A DNA stretch of 64,000 nucleotides from Rhyzopertha dominica (lineage: Eukaryota; Arthropoda; Insecta; Coleoptera; Bostrichidae). Positions within the stretch are counted from its first letter, which is position 1. Each line of letters opens with the position of its first letter. Below, in pieces: positions 10,466-22,800 of the stretch. The notes under the pieces are model-generated. The model worked only from the letters and a program-made list of their open reading frames with translations, did no database searches and was not told the DNA's origin. Location of the stretch: contig QCXZ01000137.1 in assembly GCA_025024175.1 (NCBI GenBank), forward strand, positions 76,818,680 to 76,882,679. The letters run 5' to 3'. A program made the translations under genes and the position numbers.

Positions 10466-13400
10466 AGACGTGTGTGAGTAGACCCCATTGCTTATATTTT
10501 CTTGTCTATTGTTGATTGTTCGCTCTGATTTCATTGCTTTTGCGCCTTCTCTATCCGCGATGATTCCCGGTAAACATTATCCGTTCGGACAGGAGTACAA
10601 GCCCACTGCAGTCTGTAATGGGATTTTGCACAGCAGAGCAATGATCTAATAAAGCACCCTCCTCTGGGAGTTGTCGAGCCGTGAGTCGTTTCACCTCGAA
10701 TCAATTTTGTAATTAGGGTGTCGGTGGGAGACCAGTGGTGCGTCCCCAGGTAATTCCTTGATTGAGAAATAACTTGTTAGCCGTGTACGAATGTGTACAA
10801 ATAGGCACGAGGAATTTTACCAGTGAACTTCGGCATTGCCGGAAACCTTTATTTCTTCTCAGTGAGTACGGTTTTGATGACGTTTTTCCTACAGAAGTAA
10901 CTAAAACACAGGGTGCTTGAAAAAATGTATCTATACACAGTTTGAAGCATCAGAAAATTTCCTTTTCGTTCTACAAGGTCTAATTTGAATTAGATGGACT
11001 TTCTGATGAAAGTGGTGACCTTCATCATCAGTGTAGTTCTGAATATGAATCACTACTGATTCTGGACATTTGGAAGATATCATTTATCATTAATAAACAG
11101 TACACCCTCTAGTATTGTATCAATAAACAGATGACGAATTTTCATTCAAAACTTATACTGCACTATTATATTGTTCCAATATGCAAACATACGTCGTTTT
11201 TACCTTAGTATGTTACGCGTACTCAAGTGCTTATTGCTACTATTAATAACAGTCGCACTTTCAGGAAACATTTTCACTGAGAAGCTTCAAGTAAGTGAAA
11301 GGATTTCATTAGCATTAATGAGTTTCGCTAGACAAGATAGATGGACTCAGTAATTAATCCGACACCCGATTTATTGAAGTTGTTTTTGTCTATTATGTAA
11401 GCTTCCTTATTGGTAAGAATGCCTCCAGTCTAAGAACAGCATAATCTAGAAAACACCAATATATTTCAAATGACAGAAATATCTAGAGTGCAAATTCACT
11501 TGTGACTAACTGCGGCTTCAATTCTCTGCATCTAACACGAACATTCGATGAATGGCAGCAGTGCGAAACAGGTGTGTCTCGATTTCGAAAGCAACAAAGT
11601 CCCATGTAAATTACCGTAAATTGCACGTTTAGCATAATTGACAGGTTTATTTCTGCGATCTGATTTACTATGTTTAAAATCTACGGTTGTTCCTAATTGA
11701 ATTAGCACTACTGGATTTTTAACTGACGTGTGAGTCGAAAAAGGAGACTGAAAGTGTTGAGTAGATACTCGAGTGTTCAGGTACCTGTATACAATTAATA
11801 AATCAAGACAATGGGTGTGTTAATATGTATGTCACAAGAGAAGCCGAAGACCAATGAAACTTCTAGTTTGATAGATTCGCAGGCATACATTTTTCAGCAC
11901 GAAAATTCGTCTTGAGTTGCCCTGTTTGTTTTATGGATTGAACATGCAAATAATAGATAATGGCAATACAAAATGAGAGACAAGACAGGTGAGAAAAGAA
12001 AATGATAACCGAGTCAGAATCAGGTCAAAAAAAAACCAATAAATAGGTATAACAATAATCGCCGTTAAAATAAGAGGAAGAAAAAAGAATCAAATTTGAG
12101 AACAACTCAAAAGAAGGAAGGCCTAAGTGCGCACCGGTTTACAGAAAAAAATACAAATTTTAAAATTTATAAAAGACAAAAGATTAGACGATAATTGATC
12201 TTGAATTGTAAGAAAACTTGGTGGCAAAGATAAAAAACTAATCGCTCTGTTTACAAAAACAGGAATGTTGTATTTGTCATTAAAAAACAAATAAAAAGTT
12301 ATGTATAACCTTAAGAAAGGGCAAAAGGGGAGTAGTTTGTATAGAAGTAAACGATGATCTACCAAATTAAAGAAGAGTGATTAAAGATGGCGAAAATTAA
12401 TGAAGGCGTAAATGTTTGTATAGTATACCATTACTGGATACAGGCCTAAATCAATTGCTGTAATCAGAGGCAAAAATTAAGACTCTTGAACCGTTTGCGG
12501 GGGATTTTTGTCACCTGTAGTGGTGCAATAGTTACAAAAATTTGCATGATCAAACCTCACCGTGGCCTAACCTCTAATCTGACCGGTTCTCAATCTCCAC
12601 ACCGCGGTTGACTGGCTTTCTTCTATTTGCTAACGACCCGCAACTAAGATATTAATTAAAACATAAAAAAGGTGAGAACACAAGGTGCCATGCCTCTAAC
12701 GTAATATTTCGAAGCCGACGTGAATGATTGGTTTGCATTCCGGCGCAACATCAGCATTGCTGTTGTTCCGCATTTGCTGCCAGACATGCCTTTCACTTTT
12801 TATTATCGGCGATATGGAACGGATTTCTGGTGTCCGATACTTTCTAGACGAGACGAAATTGCGGCGTTTGGAGTAAAGTACTTAAAAGTTTTAACGGTGT
12901 CGTTGTAACCCAGAATTGCAATTTTTAGTTGGAACAAATGCATGCCTTTTAGATGGCAATCTAGAAGAAACTATATTAGTTCTCAGGCACTTCTGACAGG
13001 GCTTTATAAGCCTTTTTCGAAATTGGGGAAGGCAACAGACACTAGTACGTGGACTTCACAACTGAACTTTACATAAAAAACATTTCCTAATTAACGTGTT
13101 TTTACAAATTTATATTTCCATATTTGCATGCTTTTTAACATGATAGATTTAAACAGACAGTCTATCACTGGCTAGCACAGGGTGCTTAGACAAGAAGGAT
13201 TTTTCGTTGTTTAGTTTCTGAGATAATAGTGTTTTCTAGTGGAAAGAAACATGCATGGACCATAAAACCAAAAGTCAATAATTCTTGTCTTACTGATTCG
13301 AACCTTGTCTTTTTCTACACATTCAAATATTGTTCTTGCAAGCGAGATTCTGAAATATTCTTGCACGTTATTAGTATATGTTCATGGGTAAAGGGTAGAA

Positions 13401-13579
13401 ATATGTGAATGCCAAATAATAAGTATACGCATTTAGGAATTTTAGGAGGTATATAGCATGTGTGTAATAATAACAAAAATATTGCAAGTATAAGTTGAAA
13501 ATAACAGTTGCTGGCGATCATAAATCACAATCAGCAGAGAAATCTTAAAGAGAATAAACACATCTTAACAGCACTTTAC
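10466..13579. other. No gene recognised; GC-richer islands
   Basis: No supportable coding region. A GC-richer, non-repetitive island at about 10540-10870 (with TAATTA-type homeodomain-like sites) and a smaller one at about 12500-12640 stand out against the AT-rich background and could be conserved regulatory DNA. The short ORFs here look like chance frames. Confidence 0.35.
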
Positions 13580-13670
13580 ACTCAAAAAGTCAGGGTCAAA
13601 AGTTAGGGGGCCCAGAATTGAGCCCTGAAGCACATCAGTACATTAATACGCCCTCAACCAATAAGAGCAT
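13580..13670 (-). pseudogene. Tiny LINE reverse-transcriptase motif relic
   Basis: The minus strand around 13600-13630 encodes VLQGSILGPLTF, close to the conserved non-LTR reverse transcriptase motif (GVPQGSILGPLLF type). Surrounding frames are broken. This is probably a small remnant of a Jockey/CR1-like LINE, but a single motif is weak evidence. Confidence 0.35.
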
Positions 13671-14964
13671 CATAACCTCTCAATGTAACTATCAGTAACA
13701 TGAGTCACCAAGGCAACAAAAAGATGAATGCATCTGAACACACTGACTCTCCAAGTCGAAATCTAATGACACGAACTGTTTACAGCCCCTCAGTTTGGGC
13801 CCAATGGGATATAGGACGTTTGCTCTTAAACAGACTAACGCCCTTAATCCGCCAAACGACCTTCTCGAGCCACGTAGGTCTGTTTCTTGCACTTAACAAC
13901 TTGGAAGCGTGTCCAGATCCGGTAGATAGGTGGGACACAAAAACCGCACATAATCTCGCCATAATCAGATTATAAGATACGAAGGCATTTGTTATTGAAC
14001 TGCGGATTATCTCGACTACCGAGCACGTAACTTACAGTCGGGATTTGCGGCCTCGGCCGTTGGCTAAGGGAACACTGACAAGGCAAGGTTAGGCCTTTTT
14101 CTGGTCTTCGAGGACACTTGAGATCTCAGAACGACTAAGGGACGCAGAAGTTGAGAAAGAAGTCGGGTAAGCTACTCTAAGCATTAATTTAAGCGATCAT
14201 CGTGATTAAAGCTACAAAAAATGAAGGAGAGGATTGACAAGTTCATGAAACAAAACAATCAATGTTAGAAATTGAAAAACACATCTTGTCGAATTTTTTT
14301 GGAGTTACTTATATTCATTTCTAAAAAAGTAAAATAAATAACTTGAAGGATATGCGCAAGGAACGGTAGAATGTGATTTACTGTTAATGTCAGTTCACTT
14401 TAATTTTACTAAATTGTCCAAGATATATTTATAAAATTTTTGAAACCCCCATGACTTAAAAAATAAATGCGCTTAGCTATCACGTCTTTATAAACCATCT
14501 ATTGATCAGTTCGTAATATATAATTAGTTATCATAAACATAACAGTATCCGTGAGAGAAAATATCTGTACTTACAAAAGTCATTACCTTAATACGCAATG
14601 CTTCTGAAAATTATATTCTGATGTCTAGTTATGGAGCGTTTGTCAATAATTATGGCCTGTAGGTAACTGCATTCTGAAGTAGGTATTCTTAACTCTTACT
14701 CTTGTTGTAGTTATGTCACCTTTAATAATGAAAGCATTAGATCCAGTAATTCCGGTTGCCTTGTTATTTATTTATATTTATCAGTTTTTTTTATTTATCA
14801 AAAAGATTAAAATAGGTATTGTGCGTGCGTGTGTGTGTATATTCGGACACCTTTCGTATTTCTGAGGCTTACTAGCTTATTCGGCATATCGACGAGATAA
14901 AAACATGTCTCCTTAAAGAACTTTTATATGTTAAATCCAGTGACGCAGTTAGCTTTTGTCTATA
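13671..14964. other. No gene recognised
   Basis: GC-richer sequence at about 13690-14160, then AT-rich DNA with a short T-rich run and a small GT-rich tract at about 14820-14840. Frames at 13700-13975 are open on both strands, which suggests base composition rather than coding. Confidence 0.35.
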
Positions 14965-15653
14965 CAGGGTGATCAGTTAAGGCTGAACAGGAAATTAATT
15001 GTGCTGCACTCTTATGGTAACTATTTTAACAAATATAGCCACACATTGATTTCATTTAAAATATTATGAAATACGTAACTNTCGCGTTCAGTGGTGCATT
15101 TTAATATGACACACCATCATGAAAGTCGTATTTTAATATAACCTAATTTTATTTGAAAAAGAAAAAAATTGCCAAATTCATGGACGGGATTACTTTACTA
15201 TAAACAAGAAATGACAATATCGACCTCCGGTTTTCAAATTTATAAGGCTTCTTTAAGGGGTTATGACTACTAACGAAGAGGTTTATATAGGGTTGCACTT
15301 CATATTTGGGTAAATGTATTGCAACTTAAAAAAACGATCGTATCTTATGTCTAAGGTCACTGTGCCTTGAAAGGTATGGATAATTCCATCTACTACCCCA
15401 TCTCTCGCTTGCACCATGTGGAAAAGTATCATTCTGTCTTTTGGCTTCCAGGCTCAAACCTGAGACTATAGTTGGCGGTACCTTATATATGCAGTGACCT
15501 TACGCATGTCATATTAAATGCGCCAACTAGCGGCAAAGTTACGTACTTCATAATATTTTAAATATTGAAATCTATGTGGGCAGATACATGTTAAAAAAAA
15601 CACCCAAGATTCTAGCACGATTAATTTCCAAAATAGAGCCGCTAATCAATCTG
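14965..15653. mobile_element. TIR element (CAGGGTGATC family), 689 bp
   Basis: Long imperfect terminal inverted repeats of about 150 bp. The left end starts CAGGGTGATCAGTTAAGG and the right end is its degraded complement (…GCTAATCAATCTG). It is flanked by TA on both sides, the Tc1/mariner-type target duplication. There is no transposase ORF, so it is non-autonomous. The same family is at 31843-33435. Confidence 0.75.
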
Positions 15654-16554
15654 TATAATTCCGTTTTCGAAACTGTTATAAAAATAGTAACATAAGGTTT
15701 CTCAAAATATTAAAAAAATTGGTGGTCCATCATGACTAAAAATGTACTTCGCAAAATAAATCAATACAAAGAAAACAATTATACGATAACAATTTAGAAA
15801 ATACAAATAACGTTTGACAACCGTCACTTACAAATATCACTATTACTCATTGTGCGAAAAAAAACCGTTAAAATTTCGAAAATATACCAATAGACAGAAA
15901 CTAACTACGTCACTTGATTTTACATAAAAAGTAGGTATATGTAATGAAGCTGTTCTACCTAGTTAATACGCTATAAGGCCTCTAAGATATACAAGGAATA
16001 TTCGAAATTCTTAATTTCTTAATTTTATATCAAAACCTAAATGAGCTATATAACAACTGCGTGTGATGCATTTTTCATATCACAAAAAGCAGCACTGAAA
16101 AGCACATAGGGTTGCGAAACCCGCATATATTTATTTCTATTAATAAGAGAGATTTCATCCAACATGCAATCAAAATAGAAAACCCCTTTAACTACTTCAC
16201 ATACTCCTTCAAAATTAAAATAACTATGCTATTGTTGATAAGTTTGAAAAATTATAAGAGCTGTGTGAATAGAAAGGCTAAATTGTTACTAGATAGTTTC
16301 AGAAAAAGATGAATAATATAGAAATACATGCCTTTTTAAAGAAATTGTGCATAACGTTTAGAACCGACGTAGTTAATTTATTACTATCACCTTATACAGT
16401 AGCTACTATAAATATATGAGTACGCTGACAATATTAGTTGTTGGTTTCGTTAAGAAATATTCAACATCCCGTTACATATCACCTACATAACATAATTACA
16501 CCTCTATCCATAATACTCATAATTAAAATCTACAGAAGTAAAAGTGATAATCTT
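15654..16554. other. No gene recognised
   Basis: Very AT-rich; short ORFs here are of the sort expected by chance. Confidence 0.4.
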
Positions 16555-16760
16555 TCCTGGAGGCGATCTAGAACTAGCAAGCTCCGGTCTCAACGACACC
16601 GATCCCAAGAACCGGAACACCGTTCGCATTTTCGCCGCTGAAAGCGAGGACAAAAGCATGTGCCTGTCATGCGGCACTACCTGCACGCAAAGTGCATTAA
16701 TCTGGACGGAACGTACGTGAGGACCGAAGGTTTACGGCTTTTTTATTGCAAAAATATGCA
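16555..16760 (+). pseudogene. Possible PHD/zinc-finger relic
   Basis: Across two frames the + strand gives MCLSCG, then HAKCINLDGTYVRTEGL and LFYC. The Cys and His spacing is reminiscent of a PHD-like finger. Such fingers occur in the first ORF of some insect LINEs and in chromatin proteins. It is broken by frameshifts and has no clear neighbours of the same type. Confidence 0.3.
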
Positions 16761-17379
16761 CTCGAAAGCTGATGGAGCAATTTAAATCAAAGTTAGCATT
16801 ACGAATGCGCGTTACGTTTTTATTCCTTTACGACGCTTTGTTTCCCAGAAATCCGCAGGGGTAAAATTTCTGGAGGGCAAGAAGCCAAATGTCAAAACAT
16901 CGTGGCCCATGAGACAACAACACGTCCCGGTGAGACACAGCAGTGCTATATTTTTCCATGGATAAATCGCCTACCCATATAAAAGCTAAAAGTTTTTATT
17001 TTAAAGTCATAATTTTGAAGTTAATGTTAAAATTACATGATTGTAACTTTAATATTAAAGATCAGTTGTCTGCATCTCTAATCCAACATAAAATTGACTC
17101 AAGATTTGGTGATATACATCTATGGTNTTTGGAGATATCCATAAGTGTTTAAAAAGTCTCTATTACTAGGTTTCTATTTTAAAAATGCAGTTAATGTCAG
17201 TGCAGCTTGTATATACCAAAAAATTTAGTTTATGAAGAAAAAGAAATAATGTAAGTTAATTAAAAGATTTTTTTGATAGCCGATCTAATAAAGAACTTAC
17301 GCGCACTAGGTGTCCACCCAAAAAATTAGTAGTTATACGATACTCCTTATGCCTTTCATCCGTTTTTTATACTGGTTGA

Positions 17380-17600
17380 AAGGAATGGGACCAGAAAGGA
17401 TGAAAGTGCCGACAAAAATATTTAATATTTAATTTGACATGGAATAATGGAGCTGTACTGGATGACTGGAAAATGGGGATAAATGTATCAATATATAAAA
17501 GAATGTGGGAACTAAAGAGGAATTAGACTGTTAAGTGTAGCAGCAAAGGTTTTAAGAAAGACCGATGAAAGCAACATTAAGGGGGCTCATTCCTTTTCGT
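17380..17600 (+). pseudogene. RTE-type reverse transcriptase relic, 5' part
   Basis: Across frameshifts the + strand encodes FNLTWNNGAVLDDWKMGINV then SIYKR and RLLSVAAKVL. This is the early RT region of RTE-like LINEs (IWNNG..P.DWK..I..PIYKKG, then RGISLLSV..KV). It stops at about 17600. The next part of the same domain appears at about 19420, so an insertion of about 1.8 kb may separate them. Confidence 0.6.
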
Positions 17601-19419
17601 AACGGTAAATTTGAGGGTGTTGATGACGTAGAGAAAAATAACTGTCGAAAGCGTAAAAATTAAATGGGATATCACTTGTCTGAATGGTGGGCAGAGAATG
17701 ATTGACAGGACCATAAAATGTAAATAGATTTGGTCTTACCCAGGAACGATAAGAGACATAAATTGACGATCCACTAAAGATTTGCAAATTAGAATACTAT
17801 ACTCGTATTTCGATTCTCAAGAAAATTGGGCATCGTGTAACAGCATAAAGTTTGTCAACAAAGTGTATTTTTGGTAAACTGTTTTCAAACATATTGTAAA
17901 AGCATCAAAACAATCTTGATAAAGTACTATTTTTTAACAAAATGTTTATTCTAGTAAATGGTCTTATAACAAAACATGAAATGATCAAAGACTACGCGAT
18001 ATAAAAAAAAATCTGAGGAAAAAACGGTATCGAGCAAAATTTGAATGTGGCACAGCGTTTATTAATATTTGCAGTAGATAATGTTTTACGAGTAGTTTAC
18101 ACAAAGTATAGTAAGTTGTGTTACAATTTTCAGCAATTTTATTTCGCTACCATAGTGGCACAAGGTTGTATGTGAACTTTGAATTATCGAAACTGTAAGC
18201 TCAAATTATTCAATTTTATTTTTGATTAAGCATGAAACTATTTTTTTGGAAGATCAGGCCAAATACGCGGATTACGTTTGTTATTTATAGTGTTACGTTT
18301 AGTTTTAAAAGTATTTTTACACAAAAATACCTGAAATATAACAAATGTACATGCGACCTTCTGCTAATATGGTAGCGATTTTATATACCGTAATATCACA
18401 AGCTTTTAGTAAATTTTCGACTTTTTATATTGTTACTACAATTGTTTGTTTGAGAGTACGCGACTGTCAATAATTTTAAGAGATCAAATTATTGTTAACA
18501 AACTTACAAGAGATCGTGTATTTTAGCACGAAAACCTTCGCTAAAATTTGTTAATGACATTTTGATCGGCTCAAATTTTAGAACGTTCGCACTCAATAAA
18601 AATTAGGACAATAATTATAATAATAGCTTATTCATCAAGATCGAGTTATGTTTGTTGGGATGTTCCCTGAACAAAATATGCGTAAACTTTTATTATTTGA
18701 CATTACAATGAAAAGGACATAAGGACTTGATTGAATGTACTTTTTAAAACAATCGATTCACAGCAGTCGCTCATTTGTCAATATTTCAATTTGATAGAAG
18801 AAAGAAATATTGTGTATAAAAGTTTTTCGTTGTCGAAAATTTAGTAAGAGTAAAATTTAAATATATTACGCTCAATTCAAGTATAATAAGTAAAAGATAA
18901 ATATTTTCGGGCACTATCGTTTAAGATTCCCTTTAATTCTATTTACAATGCTGCCATAAATTTTCCCGCCTGCAAATGATTGAAAGGAAAGGCGACCGCC
19001 GACCGGAGACCCTTCAGCCGACAAAAAGGAGAACGCACTATTGAAGGACGGCTATAGACGTTTCATTTTCAAATATAAAGAGTTTAACTAGTGTAATTTA
19101 ATCATTTTTGAATCAAATTAAAGGTTTCATTTTTTAACTTCTTGTTACTTACTCTATCAATATCTCGTTTAGAAAAATTAAAAATATAATTTTTAACTAT
19201 ATTTAATTAATAAACTCTGATAAAAAAGTTAAAATCTAAATTTTTGAAACGAGAGACTGCAACAAAATAAAATTCTGATTCAGGTGGTAAAAACCCCATT
19301 CAAATATATGAAGGGGTTTCAGAGTAATTCTTATTAAAAGTTATCATTTATTCTCCCTATCCCTGAAAACGGCATGAGCCCTCTTAAGAGAAAATCTGTA
19401 ACCAAACGAAGCACAAAGC
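17601..19419. other. Sequence between the two RTE pieces
   Basis: AT-rich DNA with no ORF, no clear terminal repeats and one small GC-rich patch at about 18965-19060. It is either an unidentified insertion into the RTE relic or a coincidence of two separate fragments. Confidence 0.3.
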
Positions 19420-19700
19420 GGGTTTAGAAGGGGTTGAAAAGACAGGCAAAGAAAAAGGAATCTGTTTAGCATTCCTGGACTTCCAGAAAGTATTTGATAC
19501 TGTCCCTAGAAAAATAGTTTGGGAACGTATGAAGAAAATGGGTATAAATAACAAGCTTAGAAAAAATTACGTCAGAACAAGTAACACAGAATCACGGAAT
19601 TTCCAAGTAGCGGATGGAAGGGGTTAAGCCCAATACTGTTTATCGTGGTAATGGGCAATATATTGTGGAAGTTAAATTAGGGTGTAGAAAATTAAAGGTG
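19420..19700 (+). pseudogene. RTE-type reverse transcriptase relic, middle part
   Basis: Encodes GKEKGICLAFLDFQKVFDTV and PRKIVWERMKKMGINNKL, the RT segment holding the first catalytic Asp (FLDFQKAFD type), then a frameshifted stretch with GLSPILFIVVMG-like text. No YADD motif can be read. Order and strand match the piece at 17380-17600. Confidence 0.65.
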
Positions 19701-19740
19701 GTAAAGCTAGCAGAATGCTCGTTGGCAGATCATGACGATC

Positions 19741-19820
19741 CGTGCAGAAAACGAAGAGAAGTGCACTGATGAGCTCTAACAACAGCAAAACAGATCTGTC
19801 TGTAGCCGGTACTGCGAGAT
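19741..19820 (+). ncRNA. Degenerate hammerhead motif, second type
   Basis: GTGCA, core CTGATGA (19766-19772), stem II GCTCT/ACAGC with an AACA loop, AAAA in place of GAAA (19787-19790), self-complementary CAGATCTG as stem III, T, C (19800), then TGTAGC. The layout is the same as the hammerheads at 270-359 and 33624-33713, but helix sequences differ, G12 is replaced and helix I is only partly paired. It is probably a decayed relic of another hammerhead-bearing repeat. No long match to copies A and B was found in the flanks. Confidence 0.5.
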
Positions 19821-22800
19821 ATCAAAAGAGTAATCTTTGTAATGCTGCATCAATGAATTTGGCACTCTTACAAAATAAAATTTTTAACAGAATCGCTCTG
19901 TGAAACTATATCGTGCGCTAGGGGTTGCTCTCGTGGCACTAGCTATTATTATACACCATCCCACGTCGGGGTAAGCCCGATTGTTCCATGATTTATACAG
20001 CCTCCGCGGATTTTTGCCAAGAATAGTTGCACGACATGAAAAATTTCCTGGGCGATTTCTCAAGGAGTTCTAATAATCGGAAAGCCATGCGCGGAGGGTG
20101 CAGGCGTGAGATGCCACTGCGACGGCATTTGATAACGGTGCTAAACGAGTGTCACGCACTGCATCGGTAAATCACTGGGCGACATGATCGCTGTTTACTG
20201 TAAAGGTAACATAAAGGCCCTGTCACGGAGTAAATCGGCGTTCGTGAAAACCATTAGTAAAACTCGGTGTCGGTAGGTGTAACGGTCTGTTTTAAAAGTG
20301 AAACAAAGAATGTGGTAACGATATCATTTCGCTTCATGATAAATAATTGCACCCAGGGAATAAAAATACGGTTTTTAATACATAGTACAACGGTAGATAA
20401 TGCGAACATGCTGTTGACAACGCTAAATACGGAGACAGTTTATTTAGAAACTACCATTTTTTCCATAAATGTGGATAAAGTAATACATAAGGTTCCAAAT
20501 AAAGATCATTTGCAAAAATTTTAAGAAACGCTGAAACAGCCAACTTAATATATATTTTGGGACGACTGAAACAGAGCAACCTTTTACCATGACAAAATAC
20601 ATTCTTTTAAATAAAACCGTAGCATTATTGTATCATTCGAGCCCTTATGAATTAAAAATGGTTATTTAGCACGTTACATAGTGAAGTTGGCAAACTAATG
20701 TTCGAAGTGTGATCACTTAATTTACAATTTATGTGATCGATTCATTTGACACTCCAAAAAGATATTCGTTCGAGAAATGTTTATTGATATCAATCGTGTA
20801 ACAGACGCTGGACGATGTTAGGTTATCAATTGTTTAAGAACATGGAACACCATAACAGACCAACTATTGTACAATTTACTCTAACATCTTGACTGCTTGG
20901 TGTTCTTGGACACCTGTTTTTTCTTCTTCCAAAAATATCGGCGTTTATCGCATCATTCATGATTCAAATTTCAATTAGTTCAGTTTAACAAAATCTGACT
21001 GAGTTGTCCACACAAATTAGCCGCCTTAATGACAGTTATGATTACTGTCGTGTGTAAAGTGGACACTAATGGAGTATCAAAAATGCTGCTCTTCAAATGT
21101 TGATGCAAATGAGCTGTTGGTTGATATCTGCCATGAAATGCCTCAATTATTCACGTTCAAGTTTAGAGTAGCCGTGTCTCTACCTCATGAATTGATGGAG
21201 CCATTGGCAGTAATGGCCGCGTTTACATTAACGTTTAACAACGATAACTGGCATGTGCATTTAGTATAAAAAGAAGGCTACAATAATGGTTTGAGTAACA
21301 TGCCGGACATTAAATATTAGCCGCTCTACCAATTTCCAGATAGTATAGAAGAATAGTTACTGCTAGCAAATCGTTGAACTCTATTGGATTGTTTATATTT
21401 CGAATAAGTTAATTTAATTCACTTTTCACCGAGTTTGGATAGACACTGTTCTCTAAACAGCAATTAACGATGATATGCCTTAATATGAGAAGCTTTTACG
21501 GATAAGCTATGAGCAATAAAGTAGGAAGAAGGTTGTTGACTTCTGCTGCGTTTGGTTTGATTGTATTTAGTGCGTAGAGAATATCATTTTTGCTAATACA
21601 TAAACACTTCTCTCTTAAAGCTTGTTCTTCAATGATATTAGTCCTTGAAAAGGAATATTCAGAGTCATGCACACGTTACCTTATATTATCATCATCAGCA
21701 CCTGGTACAGTTGCAATAAATTGGTAGTTATGAATAGTAACGTTCACGTCGTGTATTTCCACATTCGCTGCAGCTTGTCATAAATTCTTCTCTCAACCTT
21801 AATTAAATGAGTTCGATAATTACCCAGATGTTTATACTGGACACTGACGAATGTTGGTGCTGGACTTTTTGTGAAAAAGTACAAATACTGGATTAACTAC
21901 ACAATACAGGTTATGTTTCAAGAACATGTGTGTCCACATTGAAGTATTCACCGGCCATTAGAAGAGATAGAACAATAGTTAAATCTAATATTTTACGGAA
22001 TTCAATCTCATTTTAAATTTACACTGACTTCTGAGAATTAAAAGAAAATTAAAATTTGCCTATTTTAATTTTCCATAATAACTACTAATGCATAATGCCA
22101 TCGTCCTTAAAAGATTTACACATTGTTAAGACACCTTTATAAGTCATATTTTCTAATGCTAGAAGGAATCTTCTATTTTTATTTATTTCTTAGTAATTAT
22201 CGCTATCTTTTGTGTTGCTTACGGCAGCCATATTCATACGAACATAAACTCCAGCGTGTACGGGAATAGTCCTCAAAACATAATCGAATTAGAAGTGACA
22301 ATGAAATAGACTAGATTTCTCCAAAATGGATTAGGAATGGACTTTCAGTTAGACTATGCTGAAAAAGCTCCATCCATAATGATCTAGAAAGCCTGGCTGA
22401 GCTGCCATTTTCGTTGAAAGGAACGACCTCTGGAGGATATTCTACTCATCAGAGATTCGGCTGAACCGATGGTTTTTAAAAAGTTGTTAATATTATCCCA
22501 CGCAAAAGGGGCCACCATGTATAGTTGTAGCTTTGTTATAAAGGTGTAGAGCAAAGCTGTCTCCATAATGAACAACCTCTCTAAATGAATCTAAAGTTTG
22601 AATTTCGTATGTTGCTCATATCTCTCGTAGAAATACAGATTTACTAGGTATGGTGTAGATATCCCGTTTTAAGGACTATATAACTAACCAATAATTCAAT
22701 ATAACCGCCATAAGGAAAACAAAAGATAGCGATAATAACTGAATGGTCTTTTGTTAACAGGAAAAAAATTGTACTGTGGTTAGGGTTTTTCGTTGCTGTT

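Noticed and set aside
13288..13305. Possible tRNA B-box-like string (GATTCGAACC)
   Set aside because: No cloverleaf, A box or acceptor stem can be drawn around it on either strand.
13700..13975. Overlapping open frames on both strands as a gene
   Set aside because: Frames are open on both strands over the same bases, typical of GC-richer non-coding DNA, and neither product is recognisable.
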